DNA of 64,000 nt from assembly GCF_022343555.1 (NCBI RefSeq), contig NZ_JAKQZH010000001.1, positions 620,001-684,000 on the forward strand. Reading direction: 5' to 3'. Below the pieces are notes generated by a model, which had not been told where the DNA came from, made no database searches, and saw only the letters and a program-made list of their open reading frames with translations. Origin of the DNA: Marinobacter sp. C7. Its GTDB lineage: Bacteria; Pseudomonadota; Gammaproteobacteria; Pseudomonadales; Oleiphilaceae. How positions within the stretch are numbered: the first letter of the stretch is position 1; the number at the start of each line of letters is the position of its first letter. Shown here in pieces: positions 47,977-56,658 of the stretch. The translations under genes and the position numbers were made by a program.

Positions 47977-48055
47977 GGGGTCAGAAGAACGCTTTCTTCT
48001 GACCCCACCTTCACGGTCAAACTCTGGGGTCTGATGAAAGCCTTCATCTGACCCC
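47977..48055. repeat. Two 30-bp palindromic repeats between atzF and uca
   Basis: Copies at 47977-48006 (GAAGAA) and 48026-48055 (GGGGTCTGATGAA on the plus strand; perfect AGATGAA on the minus strand). The second overlaps the 3' end of the allophanate hydrolase gene (48044): on the minus strand GGGGTCAGATGA gives G-V-R-stop, ending that protein. Confidence 0.9.
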
Positions 48056-49873
48056 ATCTTTGCCGGCCACAAACGCCCGCCACCCACCAAATTCGGTGAC
48101 GTCGCGAGCCCCCTCAAACCCATACCCCTCACAAACAAACCCATTCACCCACCGCCCATCGGCAAGCTCGACGTTGCCGATGCCCAGCGGCGCGGGAATC
48201 AGGTCCACGAAGGAGCCAAACTCGGAAGCCGCCATTTCCCACACCTCCACAATGATCTCGGCCCCGTCGGCCTCCACCCGCTTCAGCCCCGGCTTGGGCG
48301 GCGTGGTGTTGGGCAGGGCGTAGAGGCGGTAGTTGGCGGAGGTGGTGGTCTGCTCAAGCAGCGTGGCGTGGCGTTCGGCCAGCTGGGTGTTCAGGGGCAT
48401 GCCCGACAGATGGGCACCCACCACAGCTACCTGGATCGTGGGAACGGCCTGTTGGTGAGTAACCACTTCCTTGGGGCGCGGCTTATCCACTGCGCCCAGT
48501 GCGGTGGGGTGGGCATTGAGCCACTGGCTGGCCAGGGTCTGCAGTTCCTTGTCCTTCCAGGCACCGCTGATGAGGGTGACGCCGAAGGGCACGCCGTCAT
48601 CCCGGAACCCGGCGGGTACGGCCAGCGCACTGAAGTCGGCGAAGTTGACGAAGTTGGTGTAGGTGCCCAGCTGGCTGTTCAGGGGCACCGGATCGGCATT
48701 CACCGCCTCGATGGTCGGGGCGGTCGGGGCCGTGGGCACCAGCAGGGCGTCGATGTTCCAGAGCAGTCCGTCGATTTCCCGGATCAGCTCTTCCTTGCGG
48801 TAGATGGCGTTGAAGGTGTCGGTGGCACTGAACTTGCCAGCGTTCCGGATGATGCCCGCGACCACCTCGTTCATGTCGGCTTCGTGCTCGGCCATGAACG
48901 ACTCCACCGCAGCGTGGCGTTCGGCCACCCAGGGACCTTCATACAGCAGGGCCGCCAGTTCCATCATCGGCCCGAAATCCAGCGCCACGATCTCCACATC
49001 CTGCTGCCGCCACTGGCTGATGGCTGTATTCCAGGCCGCTTCCGCCTGTTGGTCCCCGAAAAACTGCGGATGCTCGGGAATGGCGATGCGGTGGATCGGT
49101 CCCGGGCGCCGGATCGCGGCGGCATCCATCGGCAACGCGGCAGGTGCCGTGCGGGAGAACGCATCGGCGGGCTCGAAGCCGGCCATCGTCTCGGACACGA
49201 CCGAGGCATCGTTCACCGTCAGCGCAAAAATGGAGACACAGTCGATGGAGCGGCACGCCGGCACCACACCCTTGATGCTGAACAGTCCTTTGGTCGGCTT
49301 CAGCCCCACCAAGTTGTTCAGCCCGGCCGGCACCCGACCGGAGCCGGCGGTATCCGTGCCCAGAGAGAAGGGCACCAGCCCCCGGGCCACGACGGACGCC
49401 GAGCCGGAACTGGAGCCACCGCTGACCACCTTCCGGTCAAAGGCATTGGGCACGGCGCCATACGGGGAACGGGTGCCCACCAGGCCCGTCGCAAACTGGT
49501 CCAGGTTGGTCTTGCCGATCAGCACGGCGCCTGCGGCTTTCAGCCTCTCAACGACCGCCGCATCCTCATCCGGGCTATAGGCAAAGGCGGGACAGGCCGC
49601 GGTGGTTTTGAAACCCCTGGCGTCGATGTTGTCCTTTGCCGCGAAGGGAACCCCATAAAGCGGCAGCTGCCTGACATCCCCGTCCACGGTTTCCAGCCGA
49701 TCGGCGAGCTCGGCCATGGCAAGCACAAAGCTGTCGTTATTGAGCCAGGAAATCCAGGCGGGGTCCTTTGTATCCAGGTAATCCAGCAGGGAGCCGATTA
49801 GTGCTTCCGGTTCGGCTCCTTCTCTATAGGCATTCTGCCAGTCCTTGATGGTCCATCCGAGGGTTGAAGGCAT
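48044..49873 (-). CDS. atzF: Allophanate hydrolase
   Basis: Amidase-signature enzyme, 609 aa, hydrolysing allophanate to ammonia and CO2 after urea carboxylase. Catalytic triad: Lys80 in FAAKDNIDARG, cis-Ser154 in SGGSSSGSA and Ser178 in LGTDTAGSGR, with the usual 24-residue gap. The C-terminal ~160 residues form the second allophanate hydrolase domain (VVGAHLSGMPLNTQL). The final VR comes from the palindromic repeat. First gene of atzF-uca-gntR, from a sigma-54-type promoter 44-59 nt upstream. Confidence 0.95.
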   Translation of the reverse strand: MPSTLGWTIKDWQNAYREGAEPEALIGSLLDYLDTKDPAWISWLNNDSFVLAMAELADRLETVDGDVRQLPLYGVPFAAKDNIDARGFKTTAACPAFAYSPDEDAAVVERLKAAGAVLIGKTNLDQFATGLVGTRSPYGAVPNAFDRKVVSGGSSSGSASVVARGLVPFSLGTDTAGSGRVPAGLNNLVGLKPTKGLFSIKGVVPACRSIDCVSIFALTVNDASVVSETMAGFEPADAFSRTAPAALPMDAAAIRRPGPIHRIAIPEHPQFFGDQQAEAAWNTAISQWRQQDVEIVALDFGPMMELAALLYEGPWVAERHAAVESFMAEHEADMNEVVAGIIRNAGKFSATDTFNAIYRKEELIREIDGLLWNIDALLVPTAPTAPTIEAVNADPVPLNSQLGTYTNFVNFADFSALAVPAGFRDDGVPFGVTLISGAWKDKELQTLASQWLNAHPTALGAVDKPRPKEVVTHQQAVPTIQVAVVGAHLSGMPLNTQLAERHATLLEQTTTSANYRLYALPNTTPPKPGLKRVEADGAEIIVEVWEMAASEFGSFVDLIPAPLGIGNVELADGRWVNGFVCEGYGFEGARDVTEFGGWRAFVAGKDGVR

Positions 49874-49898
49874 GGTGCATCCTCATGTGCGTTGTCAA

Positions 49899-49910
49899 CT
49901 TGTATACATG
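49899..49910. promoter_or_regulatory. GntR-type operator upstream of atzF
   Basis: CTTGTATACATG, a near-palindrome centred on TGTATACA, overlaps the expected transcription start of the minus-strand sigma-54 promoter. The word CTTGTATAC recurs at 50098 upstream of urtA. Binding by the GntR product of 43539-44324 is inferred. Confidence 0.6.
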
Positions 49911-49916
49911 AGCAAT

Positions 49917-49932
49917 GGCAATGCCCGTGCCA
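49917..49932 (-). promoter_or_regulatory. Sigma-54 promoter for atzF-uca-gntR
   Basis: On the minus strand: TGGCAC-GGGCA-TTGCC, an exact match to the sigma-54 core TGGCAC-N5-TTGC. The -12 element falls about 45 nt upstream of the atzF start. This predicts RpoN- and probably NtrC-dependent expression under nitrogen limitation. Confidence 0.7.
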
Positions 49933-50008
49933 TTTGCGGATATTTCTTATAAATCTAATAAAAACAGGTGGTTGAGTGATTCTTGCAGGGAGGGCGCATT
50001 TTCAGGCC

Positions 50009-50025
50009 TGCGCCATCTCGGTGCG
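50009..50025. promoter_or_regulatory. Candidate NtrC-binding site
   Basis: TGCGCCATCTCGGTGCG, 17 nt, matches the enterobacterial NtrC palindrome TGCACCA-N3-TGGTGCA at 11 of 14 arm positions. It lies between the two divergent sigma-54-type promoters, about 80-135 nt from each. The match is seen; the identity is inferred. Confidence 0.4.
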
Positions 50026-50097
50026 AACGCACCAAAAACAGCGCCAAAAACCGGCATTTTTCCGGGAGTCCAAGACGGCCTGATTGGCGGTGTTCGG

Positions 50098-50109
50098 CTT
50101 GTATACTAG
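50098..50109. promoter_or_regulatory. GntR-type operator upstream of urtA
   Basis: CTTGTATACTAG shares the nine bases CTTGTATAC with the site at 49899. It is about 37 nt upstream of the predicted sigma-54 promoter of urtA, so the same regulator may act on both divergent operons. Confidence 0.5.
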
Positions 50110-50143
50110 TTAAGTGACTGTTTTATAGGGATTTGAAGGCAAT

Positions 50144-50161
50144 GTGGAACGGCAGATGCAC
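50144..50161 (+). promoter_or_regulatory. Sigma-54-type promoter for urtABCDE
   Basis: GTGGAACGGCAGATGCAC has GG and GC spaced by ten bases and matches TGGCACG-N4-TTGCA at most positions (C to A and T to A changes). It would start transcription near 50171, giving a leader of about 50 nt before urtA. Confidence 0.5.
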
Positions 50162-50219
50162 AGGTCCCGGTGCGTTTTAAGACGAACTGCACAACCTCAC
50201 TATGAAAAGGACGCACGAC

Positions 50220-51518
50220 ATGAGCATCAAAAAACACGTGAAGCTGGGTCTCTCCGCATTGGCCCTTTCTGTCTCCCTCAATTCGGTAGCCGCAGAGGAC
50301 CCGATTAAGGTCGGTATCCTGCACTCCCTCTCCGGCACCATGGCCATCAGTGAGTCGACCCTCAAGGACACCATGCTGATGCTGATCGAAAAGCAGAACG
50401 CCGAAGGTGGCATCCTGGGTCGCCAGCTCGAGCCGGTGGTGGTGGACCCCGCCTCCAACTGGCCGCTGTTTGCCGAGAAGGCCCGCGAGCTGCTGGCCAA
50501 GGAAAAGGTCGACGTGATCTTCGGCAACTGGACCTCGGTGTCCCGCAAGTCCGTACTGCCGGTGGTGGAAGAACTGAACGGCCTGCTGTTCTACCCGGTG
50601 CAGTACGAGGGTGAGGAATCCTCCGAGAACGTCTTCTACACCGGCGCCGCGCCCAACCAGCAGGCGATCCCGGCGGTGGATTACCTGATGAACGAGATCG
50701 GCGTCGAGCGCTGGGTGCTGGCGGGCACCGACTACGTCTACCCGCGCACCACCAACAAGATCCTCGAGACCTACCTCAAGGATGCCGGTGTCTCCGCCGA
50801 TGACATCATGATCAACTACACACCGTTCGGGCACTCCAACTGGCAGTCCATCGTCTCCGACATCAAGAAGTTCGGCAGCACCGGCAAGAAGACCGCCGTG
50901 GTCTCCACCATCAACGGTGACGCCAACGTACCGTTCTACCGTGAACTGGCCAACCAGGGCATCGACGCCGCCGACATCCCGGTGGTCGCCTTCTCCGTGG
51001 GTGAGCAGGAGCTCTCCGGCATCGACACCGGCCCGCTGGTCGGTCACCTGGCCGCCTGGAACTACTTCATGAGCGTGGACAGCGACGCCAACTACGACTT
51101 CATCGACGCCTGGGTCGAGCACACCGGCAAGGAAGACGCCGTCACCAATGACCCGATGGAAGCCCACTACATCGGCTTCAACATGTACGTGGAAGCGGTC
51201 AAGAAAGCCGGCACCACCGACGTGGAAGCGGTCAAGGACGCCATCATCGGTGTGGCCGTGCCCAACCTGACCGGCGGCTACGCCACCATGATGCCGAACC
51301 ACCACATCACCAAGCCGGTGCTGATCGGCGAGATCCAGGACAACGGCCAGTTCTCCGTGGTTTGGGAGACCCCGTCCACCGTGGCCGGCGATGCCTGGTC
51401 TGACTTCCTGCCGGGTTCGAAGGACCTGATCAGCGACTGGCGCAAGCCCATGAAGTGCGGCAACTTCAACGTGGTCACCGGCAGCTGCGGTGGCAAGGCC
51501 GAGGTCGCCTCCAACTAA
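50220..51518 (+). CDS. urtA: Urea ABC transporter, substrate-binding protein
   Basis: Periplasmic urea-binding protein of the Leu/Ile/Val-binding type, 432 aa. A signal peptide (MSIKKHVKLGLSALALSVSL, cleavage after SVAA) precedes EDPIKVGILHSLSGTMAISE, a hallmark of UrtA, with YPVQYEGEESSENVFYTGAA and HYIGFNMYVEAVKKAG later. I start at the ATG 50220 because AAAGGAC lies upstream; 50202 is in frame but would lack a good site. First gene of urtABCDE. Confidence 0.96.
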   Translation: MSIKKHVKLGLSALALSVSLNSVAAEDPIKVGILHSLSGTMAISESTLKDTMLMLIEKQNAEGGILGRQLEPVVVDPASNWPLFAEKARELLAKEKVDVIFGNWTSVSRKSVLPVVEELNGLLFYPVQYEGEESSENVFYTGAAPNQQAIPAVDYLMNEIGVERWVLAGTDYVYPRTTNKILETYLKDAGVSADDIMINYTPFGHSNWQSIVSDIKKFGSTGKKTAVVSTINGDANVPFYRELANQGIDAADIPVVAFSVGEQELSGIDTGPLVGHLAAWNYFMSVDSDANYDFIDAWVEHTGKEDAVTNDPMEAHYIGFNMYVEAVKKAGTTDVEAVKDAIIGVAVPNLTGGYATMMPNHHITKPVLIGEIQDNGQFSVVWETPSTVAGDAWSDFLPGSKDLISDWRKPMKCGNFNVVTGSCGGKAEVASN

Positions 51519-51541
51519 GCCAACCGGGTAAACACTGCCCA

Positions 51542-51563
51542 GGGCGGGGGCCGCCCCCCGCCC
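51542..51563 (+). terminator. GC-rich hairpin between urtA and urtB
   Basis: GGGCGGGGG-CC-GCCCCCCGCCC-like hairpin in the 85-nt gap after urtA. In binding-protein operons such hairpins often stabilise the first cistron or partly stop transcription, raising binding protein over permease. No T tract follows, so attenuation or mRNA protection is more likely than full termination. Confidence 0.65.
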
Positions 51564-51603
51564 ACTTCACGCTTCAACCCCAACAACAGGACAGGATGCA
51601 AAC

Positions 51604-53208
51604 ATGGGCATCACCGGATCGCTCAGCCGCCTTCTGCTTGTCTGCCTGCTGCTCTGGCCCGCCATGGCCACCGCCCAGGTTGACGACCCGGAAGCGCAAC
51701 AACTGCTCACCGCCCTGGCGGAATCCTCCTTCGCGGAAAAGAAAGACGTGGTCAACCGCATCGCCGGCTCCGGCGACGAACGGGCCCGCACCTGGCTGGA
51801 AGCCTTCGCCGCCAACAAGCTTGCCCGCATCGAATCCACCGGCCAGTTCGTGATCGTGCTCTCCAACCGGGGCCGCAACTGGGACGTGGAAAGCGCCACC
51901 ACCGGCGAGAGCCTGGGCGAAGTCTCCCGGCGGGACATCGACACCATCCGCGTGAACAACAGCCTGCGCAGCGAGCTGGAAAGCATCCTCTCCGTCATTG
52001 ACCTGAAAAGCCCCGACGAAGACAGCCGCCTGACCGCCGCCCGTGCCCTGCGGGGGAACGTGGACGACGGCCTGGCCGACCAGTTACCGGACCTGATCGA
52101 GGCGGAAACCGCCTCCGACGTCCAGCTGGCGCTCACCGAAGCGCTGGCCATCTACCGGGTGGAAGAGCAGGGCGACAAGAGCGCTGTGGCCGTGCTCTCC
52201 GGCAGCCTCAATTCCGAAGCCCGCGCGGCCCTGCAGAACGCCGTCCGGAGCGACGACCCGGCCCTGGCGGCCGCCGCCAACAAGGCCCTGGAAAGCATCG
52301 AACAGAAACTCAAATTCAACCGTGCCGCCGAGACCCTCTACTTCGGGCTCTCGCTGGGCTCGGTACTGGTGCTGGCGGCCATCGGCCTGGCCATCACCTT
52401 CGGCGTGATGGGCGTGATCAACATGGCCCATGGTGAGCTGATCATGCTCGGCGCCTACACCACCTGGGGCATGCAGCAGCTGCTGCCGGGCCAGCCGGGC
52501 CTGGCGCTGATCCTGTCCATCCCCGCCGGTTTCCTGGTGGCGGCGCTGGCGGGCATCGCCATCGAGCGCACCGTGATCCAGCACCTCAAGGGCCGTCCGC
52601 TGGAAACCCTGTTGGCCACGTTCGGCGTGAGCCTGATTCTGCAGCAGCTGGTGCGCACCGTGATCTCGCCCCTGAACCGCACCGTGATCACCCCGGACTG
52701 GATGAGCGGCTCGGTGATGATCAACGAGGCGCTGTCCCTCACGCTCAACCGCATGTACGTGATCGGTTTCGCCCTGGTGGTGTTCGCCGGCCTGATGCTT
52801 ATCATGCGCAAGACCCGCCTGGGCCTGGAAGTGCGCGCGGTCACCCAGAACCGCGCCATGGCCCGCTCCATGGGCATCAAGGCCACCAAAGTGGACATCC
52901 TCACCTTCGGCCTCGGCTCCGGCGTGGCCGGACTGGCCGGTGTCGCGCTCTCCCAGATCACCAACGTGGGCCCCAACCTCGGCCAGAATTACATCATCGA
53001 CTCGTTCATGGTGGTGGTGTTCGGCGGCGTGGGTAACCTCTGGGGAACCCTGCTAGCGGGCCTGTCCCTCGGCACCATCAACCAGCTGCTGGAACCCTGG
53101 GCGGGTGCCGTGCTGGCCAAGATCCTGGTGCTGGTGTTCATCATCCTGTTCATCCAGAAACGGCCCCGGGGACTCTTCCCCCAGAAAGGCCGCGCGGCGG
53201 AGGGTTAA
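51604..53208 (+). CDS. urtB: Urea ABC transporter, permease UrtB
   Basis: 534 aa. A signal-like N-terminus (LLLVCLLLWPAMATA) and a ~200-aa helical extension (ALRGNVDDGLADQLPDLIEA) precede the LivH-type permease core with about eight helices (YFGLSLGSVLVLAAIGLAIT, MGVINMAHGELIMLGAYT, LATFGVSLILQQLVR, GVGNLWGTLLAGLSLGTIN). This extended layout is usual for UrtB. Four nucleotides separate it from urtC. Confidence 0.94.
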   Translation: MGITGSLSRLLLVCLLLWPAMATAQVDDPEAQQLLTALAESSFAEKKDVVNRIAGSGDERARTWLEAFAANKLARIESTGQFVIVLSNRGRNWDVESATTGESLGEVSRRDIDTIRVNNSLRSELESILSVIDLKSPDEDSRLTAARALRGNVDDGLADQLPDLIEAETASDVQLALTEALAIYRVEEQGDKSAVAVLSGSLNSEARAALQNAVRSDDPALAAAANKALESIEQKLKFNRAAETLYFGLSLGSVLVLAAIGLAITFGVMGVINMAHGELIMLGAYTTWGMQQLLPGQPGLALILSIPAGFLVAALAGIAIERTVIQHLKGRPLETLLATFGVSLILQQLVRTVISPLNRTVITPDWMSGSVMINEALSLTLNRMYVIGFALVVFAGLMLIMRKTRLGLEVRAVTQNRAMARSMGIKATKVDILTFGLGSGVAGLAGVALSQITNVGPNLGQNYIIDSFMVVVFGGVGNLWGTLLAGLSLGTINQLLEPWAGAVLAKILVLVFIILFIQKRPRGLFPQKGRAAEG

Positions 53209-53211
53209 GGT

Positions 53212-54333
53212 ATGTGGTTAACAAGACCCTTGCAGGAACGCTCTACTCAAGTTTTTCTGGGCGTGCTCTTCGCCGCCCTGGTTGTGGTCAGCGCGCTGCA
53301 CCTGTTCATGCCGGAAGACAGCGCCCTGTACGTCAGCTCCTACACCGTCACCCTGCTGGGTAAGTACCTGTGCTACGCCCTGTTGGCGGTGGCCGTGGAC
53401 CTGGTGTGGGGCTATCTCGGTATCCTCAGCCTCGGCCATGGCGCCTTCTTTGCCCTCGGCGGCTACGCCATGGGAATGTACCTGATGCGCCAGATCGGCG
53501 ATCGCGGCACCTACGGCGACCCGATCCTGCCGGACTTCATGGTGTTCCTGAACTGGCAGGAGCTGCCCTGGTACTGGCACGGCTTCGACATGGCCTGGTT
53601 CGCCTTCCTCATGGTGCTGCTGGCCCCGGGCCTGCTGGCGCTGGTGTTCGGCTTCCTGGCCTTCCGCTCGCGGGTGACCGGGGTGTACCTCTCCATCATC
53701 ACCCAGGCCCTGACCTTCGCCCTGATGCTGGCCTTCTTCCGCAACGAGATGGGCTTTGGCGGCAACAACGGCCTGACCGACTTCAAGGACATCCTCGGCT
53801 TTGACCTGCGCACCGACGCCACCCGCCTCGGCCTGTTCATCGCCACCGGCATTGCCCTGGCCATCGGCTACGTGATCTGCCGCGGCATCGTCACCAGCAA
53901 GCTCGGCCGCGTCAGCATCGCCTGCCGGGACGCCGAGGCCCGCACCCGCTTCCTGGGCTACCGGGTGGAACGGGTGCAGCTGTTTGTGTTCGTGGTCTCC
54001 GCCATGCTGGCGGGCGTGGCCGGCGCGCTCTACGTTCCCCAGGTGGGCATCATCAACCCCAGTGAATTCTCGCCGCTGTTCTCCATCGAGATCGTGGTGT
54101 GGGTGGCCCTGGGTGGCCGCGCGACCCTGTACGGTGCCGTGATCGGTGCCATCCTGGTGAACTACGCCAAGACCGTGTTCACCGGCATCATGCCGGACGC
54201 CTGGCTGTTCGCCCTCGGCGGCCTGTTCGTGCTGGTGACCGTGTTCCTTCCCAAGGGCATCGCCGGCCTGCTGCATAAGCGCAGGAAAGCCGAAACCGCT
54301 GAACCCACCCCCGCACAGGAGGCCACGGCATGA
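53212..54333 (+). CDS. urtC: Urea ABC transporter, permease UrtC
   Basis: LivM-type permease of 373 aa, about ten helices (LGVLFAALVVVSALHLFM at the N-terminus, CYALLAVAVDLVWGYLGILS, SIITQALTFALMLAFF). LGHGAFFALGGYAMGMYLM and NGLTDFKDILGFDL are typical UrtC text. It forms the membrane channel with UrtB. Its stop overlaps the urtD start by 4 nt. Confidence 0.95.
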   Translation: MWLTRPLQERSTQVFLGVLFAALVVVSALHLFMPEDSALYVSSYTVTLLGKYLCYALLAVAVDLVWGYLGILSLGHGAFFALGGYAMGMYLMRQIGDRGTYGDPILPDFMVFLNWQELPWYWHGFDMAWFAFLMVLLAPGLLALVFGFLAFRSRVTGVYLSIITQALTFALMLAFFRNEMGFGGNNGLTDFKDILGFDLRTDATRLGLFIATGIALAIGYVICRGIVTSKLGRVSIACRDAEARTRFLGYRVERVQLFVFVVSAMLAGVAGALYVPQVGIINPSEFSPLFSIEIVVWVALGGRATLYGAVIGAILVNYAKTVFTGIMPDAWLFALGGLFVLVTVFLPKGIAGLLHKRRKAETAEPTPAQEATA

Positions 54334-55154
54334 GCATCTTCGAGCAACTGACGGACCGGGAGCACGTGTTCGAATTCCTGGCCCCGGTGCAGTCCCCGGT
54401 GGACGTGCGCCACGGCCCGATCCTGTACCTGGAGGACGTGAGCGTGAGCTTTGACGGCTTCAGGGCCATCAACAACCTCAACCTCACCATCGACGACGGC
54501 GAGCTGCGCTGCATCATCGGCCCCAACGGCGCGGGCAAGACCACCATGATGGACATCATCACCGGCAAAACCCGCCCGGACACCGGCTCGGTGTGGTTCG
54601 GCAGCCGCCACAACCTGCTCACCATGAACGAGCCGGACATTGCCACCCTGGGCATCGGCCGCAAGTTCCAGAAACCCACCGTGTTCGAGGCGCTCACCGT
54701 GTTCGAGAACCTGGAACTGGCCATGGCGACGGACAAACGCATCTTCCCGACGCTCACCGCCATCATGAAAGCCGAATACCGGGACCGCATCGACGAAGTG
54801 CTCGAACTCATCGGCCTCAGGGACCTGCGCGACCGCCTCGCCGGCATCCTCTCCCACGGCCAGAAACAGTGGCTGGAGATTGGCATGCTGCTGATGCAGA
54901 AGCCCCGCCTGCTGCTGGTGGACGAACCCGTGGCCGGCATGACCGAACAGGAAATGGAACGCACCGCCGAACTGCTCACCAGCCTCGCCGGCAAGCAGTC
55001 CGTTGTGGTGGTGGAGCACGACATGGGCTTCGTGCGCTCCATCGCCCGCCAGGTCACCGTGCTGCACCAGGGCAGCGTGCTGGCCGAAGGCACCATGGAC
55101 AAGGTCTCCAACGACCCGGAAGTGATCAAGGTTTACCTCGGGGAAGACGCCTGA
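54330..55154 (+). CDS. urtD: Urea ABC transporter, ATPase UrtD
   Basis: LivG-type ATPase, 274 aa with a ~30-residue N-terminal extension typical of UrtD. Walker A GPNGAGKTTMMDIITG, a variant signature LSHGQKQWLEIGMLLM and Walker B LLLVDEPVAGM, H-loop VVVEHDMGFVRSIA. Its stop overlaps the urtE start by one base (TGATG). Confidence 0.95.
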   Translation: MSIFEQLTDREHVFEFLAPVQSPVDVRHGPILYLEDVSVSFDGFRAINNLNLTIDDGELRCIIGPNGAGKTTMMDIITGKTRPDTGSVWFGSRHNLLTMNEPDIATLGIGRKFQKPTVFEALTVFENLELAMATDKRIFPTLTAIMKAEYRDRIDEVLELIGLRDLRDRLAGILSHGQKQWLEIGMLLMQKPRLLLVDEPVAGMTEQEMERTAELLTSLAGKQSVVVVEHDMGFVRSIARQVTVLHQGSVLAEGTMDKVSNDPEVIKVYLGEDA

Positions 55155-55852
55155 TGCTCAAGATCAACCAACTCAACCACTACTATGGCGAAAGCCACAC
55201 CCTCTGGGACCTGGAGCTGGACGTGCCCCAGGGCCAGTGCACCTGTGTGATGGGCCGCAACGGCGTGGGCAAGACCACCCTGATGAAGTGCATCATGGGC
55301 GAGGAAGCCGCCAAGAGCGGTTCCATCGAATTCGCGCAGGATGTAGAGCTCACGAAAAAGAAAATCGAAGACCGCTCCCGCCTCGGCATCGGCTACGTGC
55401 CCCAGGGACGGCAGATCTTTCCCCTGCTGACCGTGGAGGAAAACCTGCGCACCGGGCTGGCGGTGCGGGCCGATGGCAGCAAGAAGATTCCGGAGCGGGT
55501 TTACGAGCTGTTTCCGGTGCTGAAGGAAATGCGGCATCGCAGAGGCGGCGACCTGTCGGGCGGACAGCAACAGCAGTTGGCGATTGGGCGGGCGCTGGTG
55601 ATCGAGCCGAGGCTGCTGATTCTGGATGAGCCGGGGGAGGGGATTCAGCCGAACATTGTGGCGCAGATTGGGGAGGTTATTCGCCGATTGATCGAGGAGG
55701 ATAGGCTGACCGTTTTGCTGGTTGAGCAGAAGTTGCCGTTTGCTCGGAAGTATGCGGATCGGTTTGTGATTGTTGACCGGGGGAGGAGGGTTGCTGAGGG
55801 GGGGATCGGTGAGTTGTCTGATGAGTTGATCAAGACGCATCTGACGGTATAG
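55154..55852 (+). CDS. urtE: Urea ABC transporter, ATPase UrtE
   Basis: LivF-type ATPase, 232 aa. Walker A GRNGVGKTTLMKCIMG, signature LSGGQQQQLAIGRALV, Walker B LLILDEPGEGIQ, and VLLVEQKLPFARKYADRF, the UrtE version of the H-loop region in which the usual His is Gln. I start at the ATG 55154; the frame is open further upstream but only as antisense-like text inside urtD. Last gene of the operon, with a strong terminator at 55903. Confidence 0.95.
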   Translation: MLKINQLNHYYGESHTLWDLELDVPQGQCTCVMGRNGVGKTTLMKCIMGEEAAKSGSIEFAQDVELTKKKIEDRSRLGIGYVPQGRQIFPLLTVEENLRTGLAVRADGSKKIPERVYELFPVLKEMRHRRGGDLSGGQQQQLAIGRALVIEPRLLILDEPGEGIQPNIVAQIGEVIRRLIEEDRLTVLLVEQKLPFARKYADRFVIVDRGRRVAEGGIGELSDELIKTHLTV

Positions 55853-55902
55853 CGGTCGACCGAACTACCTGCCTCTACAGCCTTTAAAGCCTCAACTTTC
55901 AG

Positions 55903-55938
55903 AACTCTGTCTCCGAATACTCTCGGAGCGGAGTTTTT
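55903..55938 (+). terminator. Rho-independent terminator of urtABCDE
   Basis: AACTC-tgt-CTCCGA / TCGGAG-cg-GAGTT hairpin followed by TTTTATATTTTTG. It lies 50 nt after the urtE stop, at the point where base composition shifts to AT-rich. Confidence 0.88.
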
Positions 55939-56205
55939 ATATTTTTGTAATCCAGGAAGACAAAATGATGTGCGATGGTCTAGTGTAGGTAGCTACATGC
56001 TATGTACTCACTGTTTGTTAGGGATGACGGTCGATGAATAATTCAGCGTTGTTCAAGTTCTATTCCTTCTTCATCGGTCTTGAGTGTTATCACGAGGAAC
56101 TTCCTGTTTTTCTGCCCAGATTAAATCTGTTCGGTTTATTATCTCGCATAAATAAATGTCAAAACATTTAAATAAAGAAAAATATATGGTTAGGTGGGGC
56201 TAAGA
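55939..56205. other. AT-rich junction with a possible 45-aa frame
   Basis: Leader of the HEPN operon. An ATG at 56034 opens a 45-codon frame to 56171 (MNNSALFKFYSFFIGLECYH at its start) preceded by GGGATGACG. It has no recognisable motif and could be chance; I would not call it a gene. No clear sigma-70 boxes can be singled out in such AT-rich sequence. Confidence 0.3.
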
Positions 56206-56658
56206 ATGAAGCTAAAGAATCTATCAAAGTGGAATTTAGATAATAAACTAGAGCCCCTGTTGTTTTTTGCGCAAAGAATGGATGAGCTATTATTTCAGTA
56301 CAGTCTAGACTCCTATAAGCCCCCTTGTCTGAACTCTCCGTTTTTAGTTAGAGAAGCACTGACTGTTGTTGAAGAGGTTGAAAACGGGGTTTTAGATGAA
56401 TCAGCCATAAAAACAGTAATAGAGGAATTACGATGGTCTTTGGCTTCAGATTTTGTTGCAAAGAGGGAGATAGGTGTAAATTTTGATTATTTTATTATTG
56501 ATGTTGATAATGCCAAAGTAAAAGATGTGAAAGTAAGGCTTGAATTGTTGTCCCATAAGCTAAAGCCGCAATCTTATCTTAGGTCAGCATTAATTGCTCT
56601 TAAGCAATCAGTTGAAAAAAAGAGAAGAAAAAAGTTGATTTTTTGGCAAGAACTATAG
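56206..56658 (+). CDS. Unrecognised protein, partner of the HEPN-like gene
   Basis: 150 aa, no family recognised. Predicted mostly helical, with KNLSKWNLDNKLEPLLFFAQ at the start, an acidic middle (EEVENGVLDESAIKTVIEEL) and a strongly basic C-terminus (LKQSVEKKRRKKLIFWQEL). No signal peptide or membrane segment. AT-rich codon use unlike the urt genes. The stop codon TAG overlaps the GTG start of the next gene by one base, so the two are translated together. Partner, inhibitor or antitoxin of the HEPN protein are all possible roles. I start at the ATG 56206; an in-frame GTG is at 56194. Confidence 0.7.
   Translation: MKLKNLSKWNLDNKLEPLLFFAQRMDELLFQYSLDSYKPPCLNSPFLVREALTVVEEVENGVLDESAIKTVIEELRWSLASDFVAKREIGVNFDYFIIDVDNAKVKDVKVRLELLSHKLKPQSYLRSALIALKQSVEKKRRKKLIFWQEL

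Noticed and set aside
56034..56171. 45-aa frame before the HEPN operon
   Set aside because: Short, without motif, in AT-rich leader DNA; kept only as a note in the junction entry.
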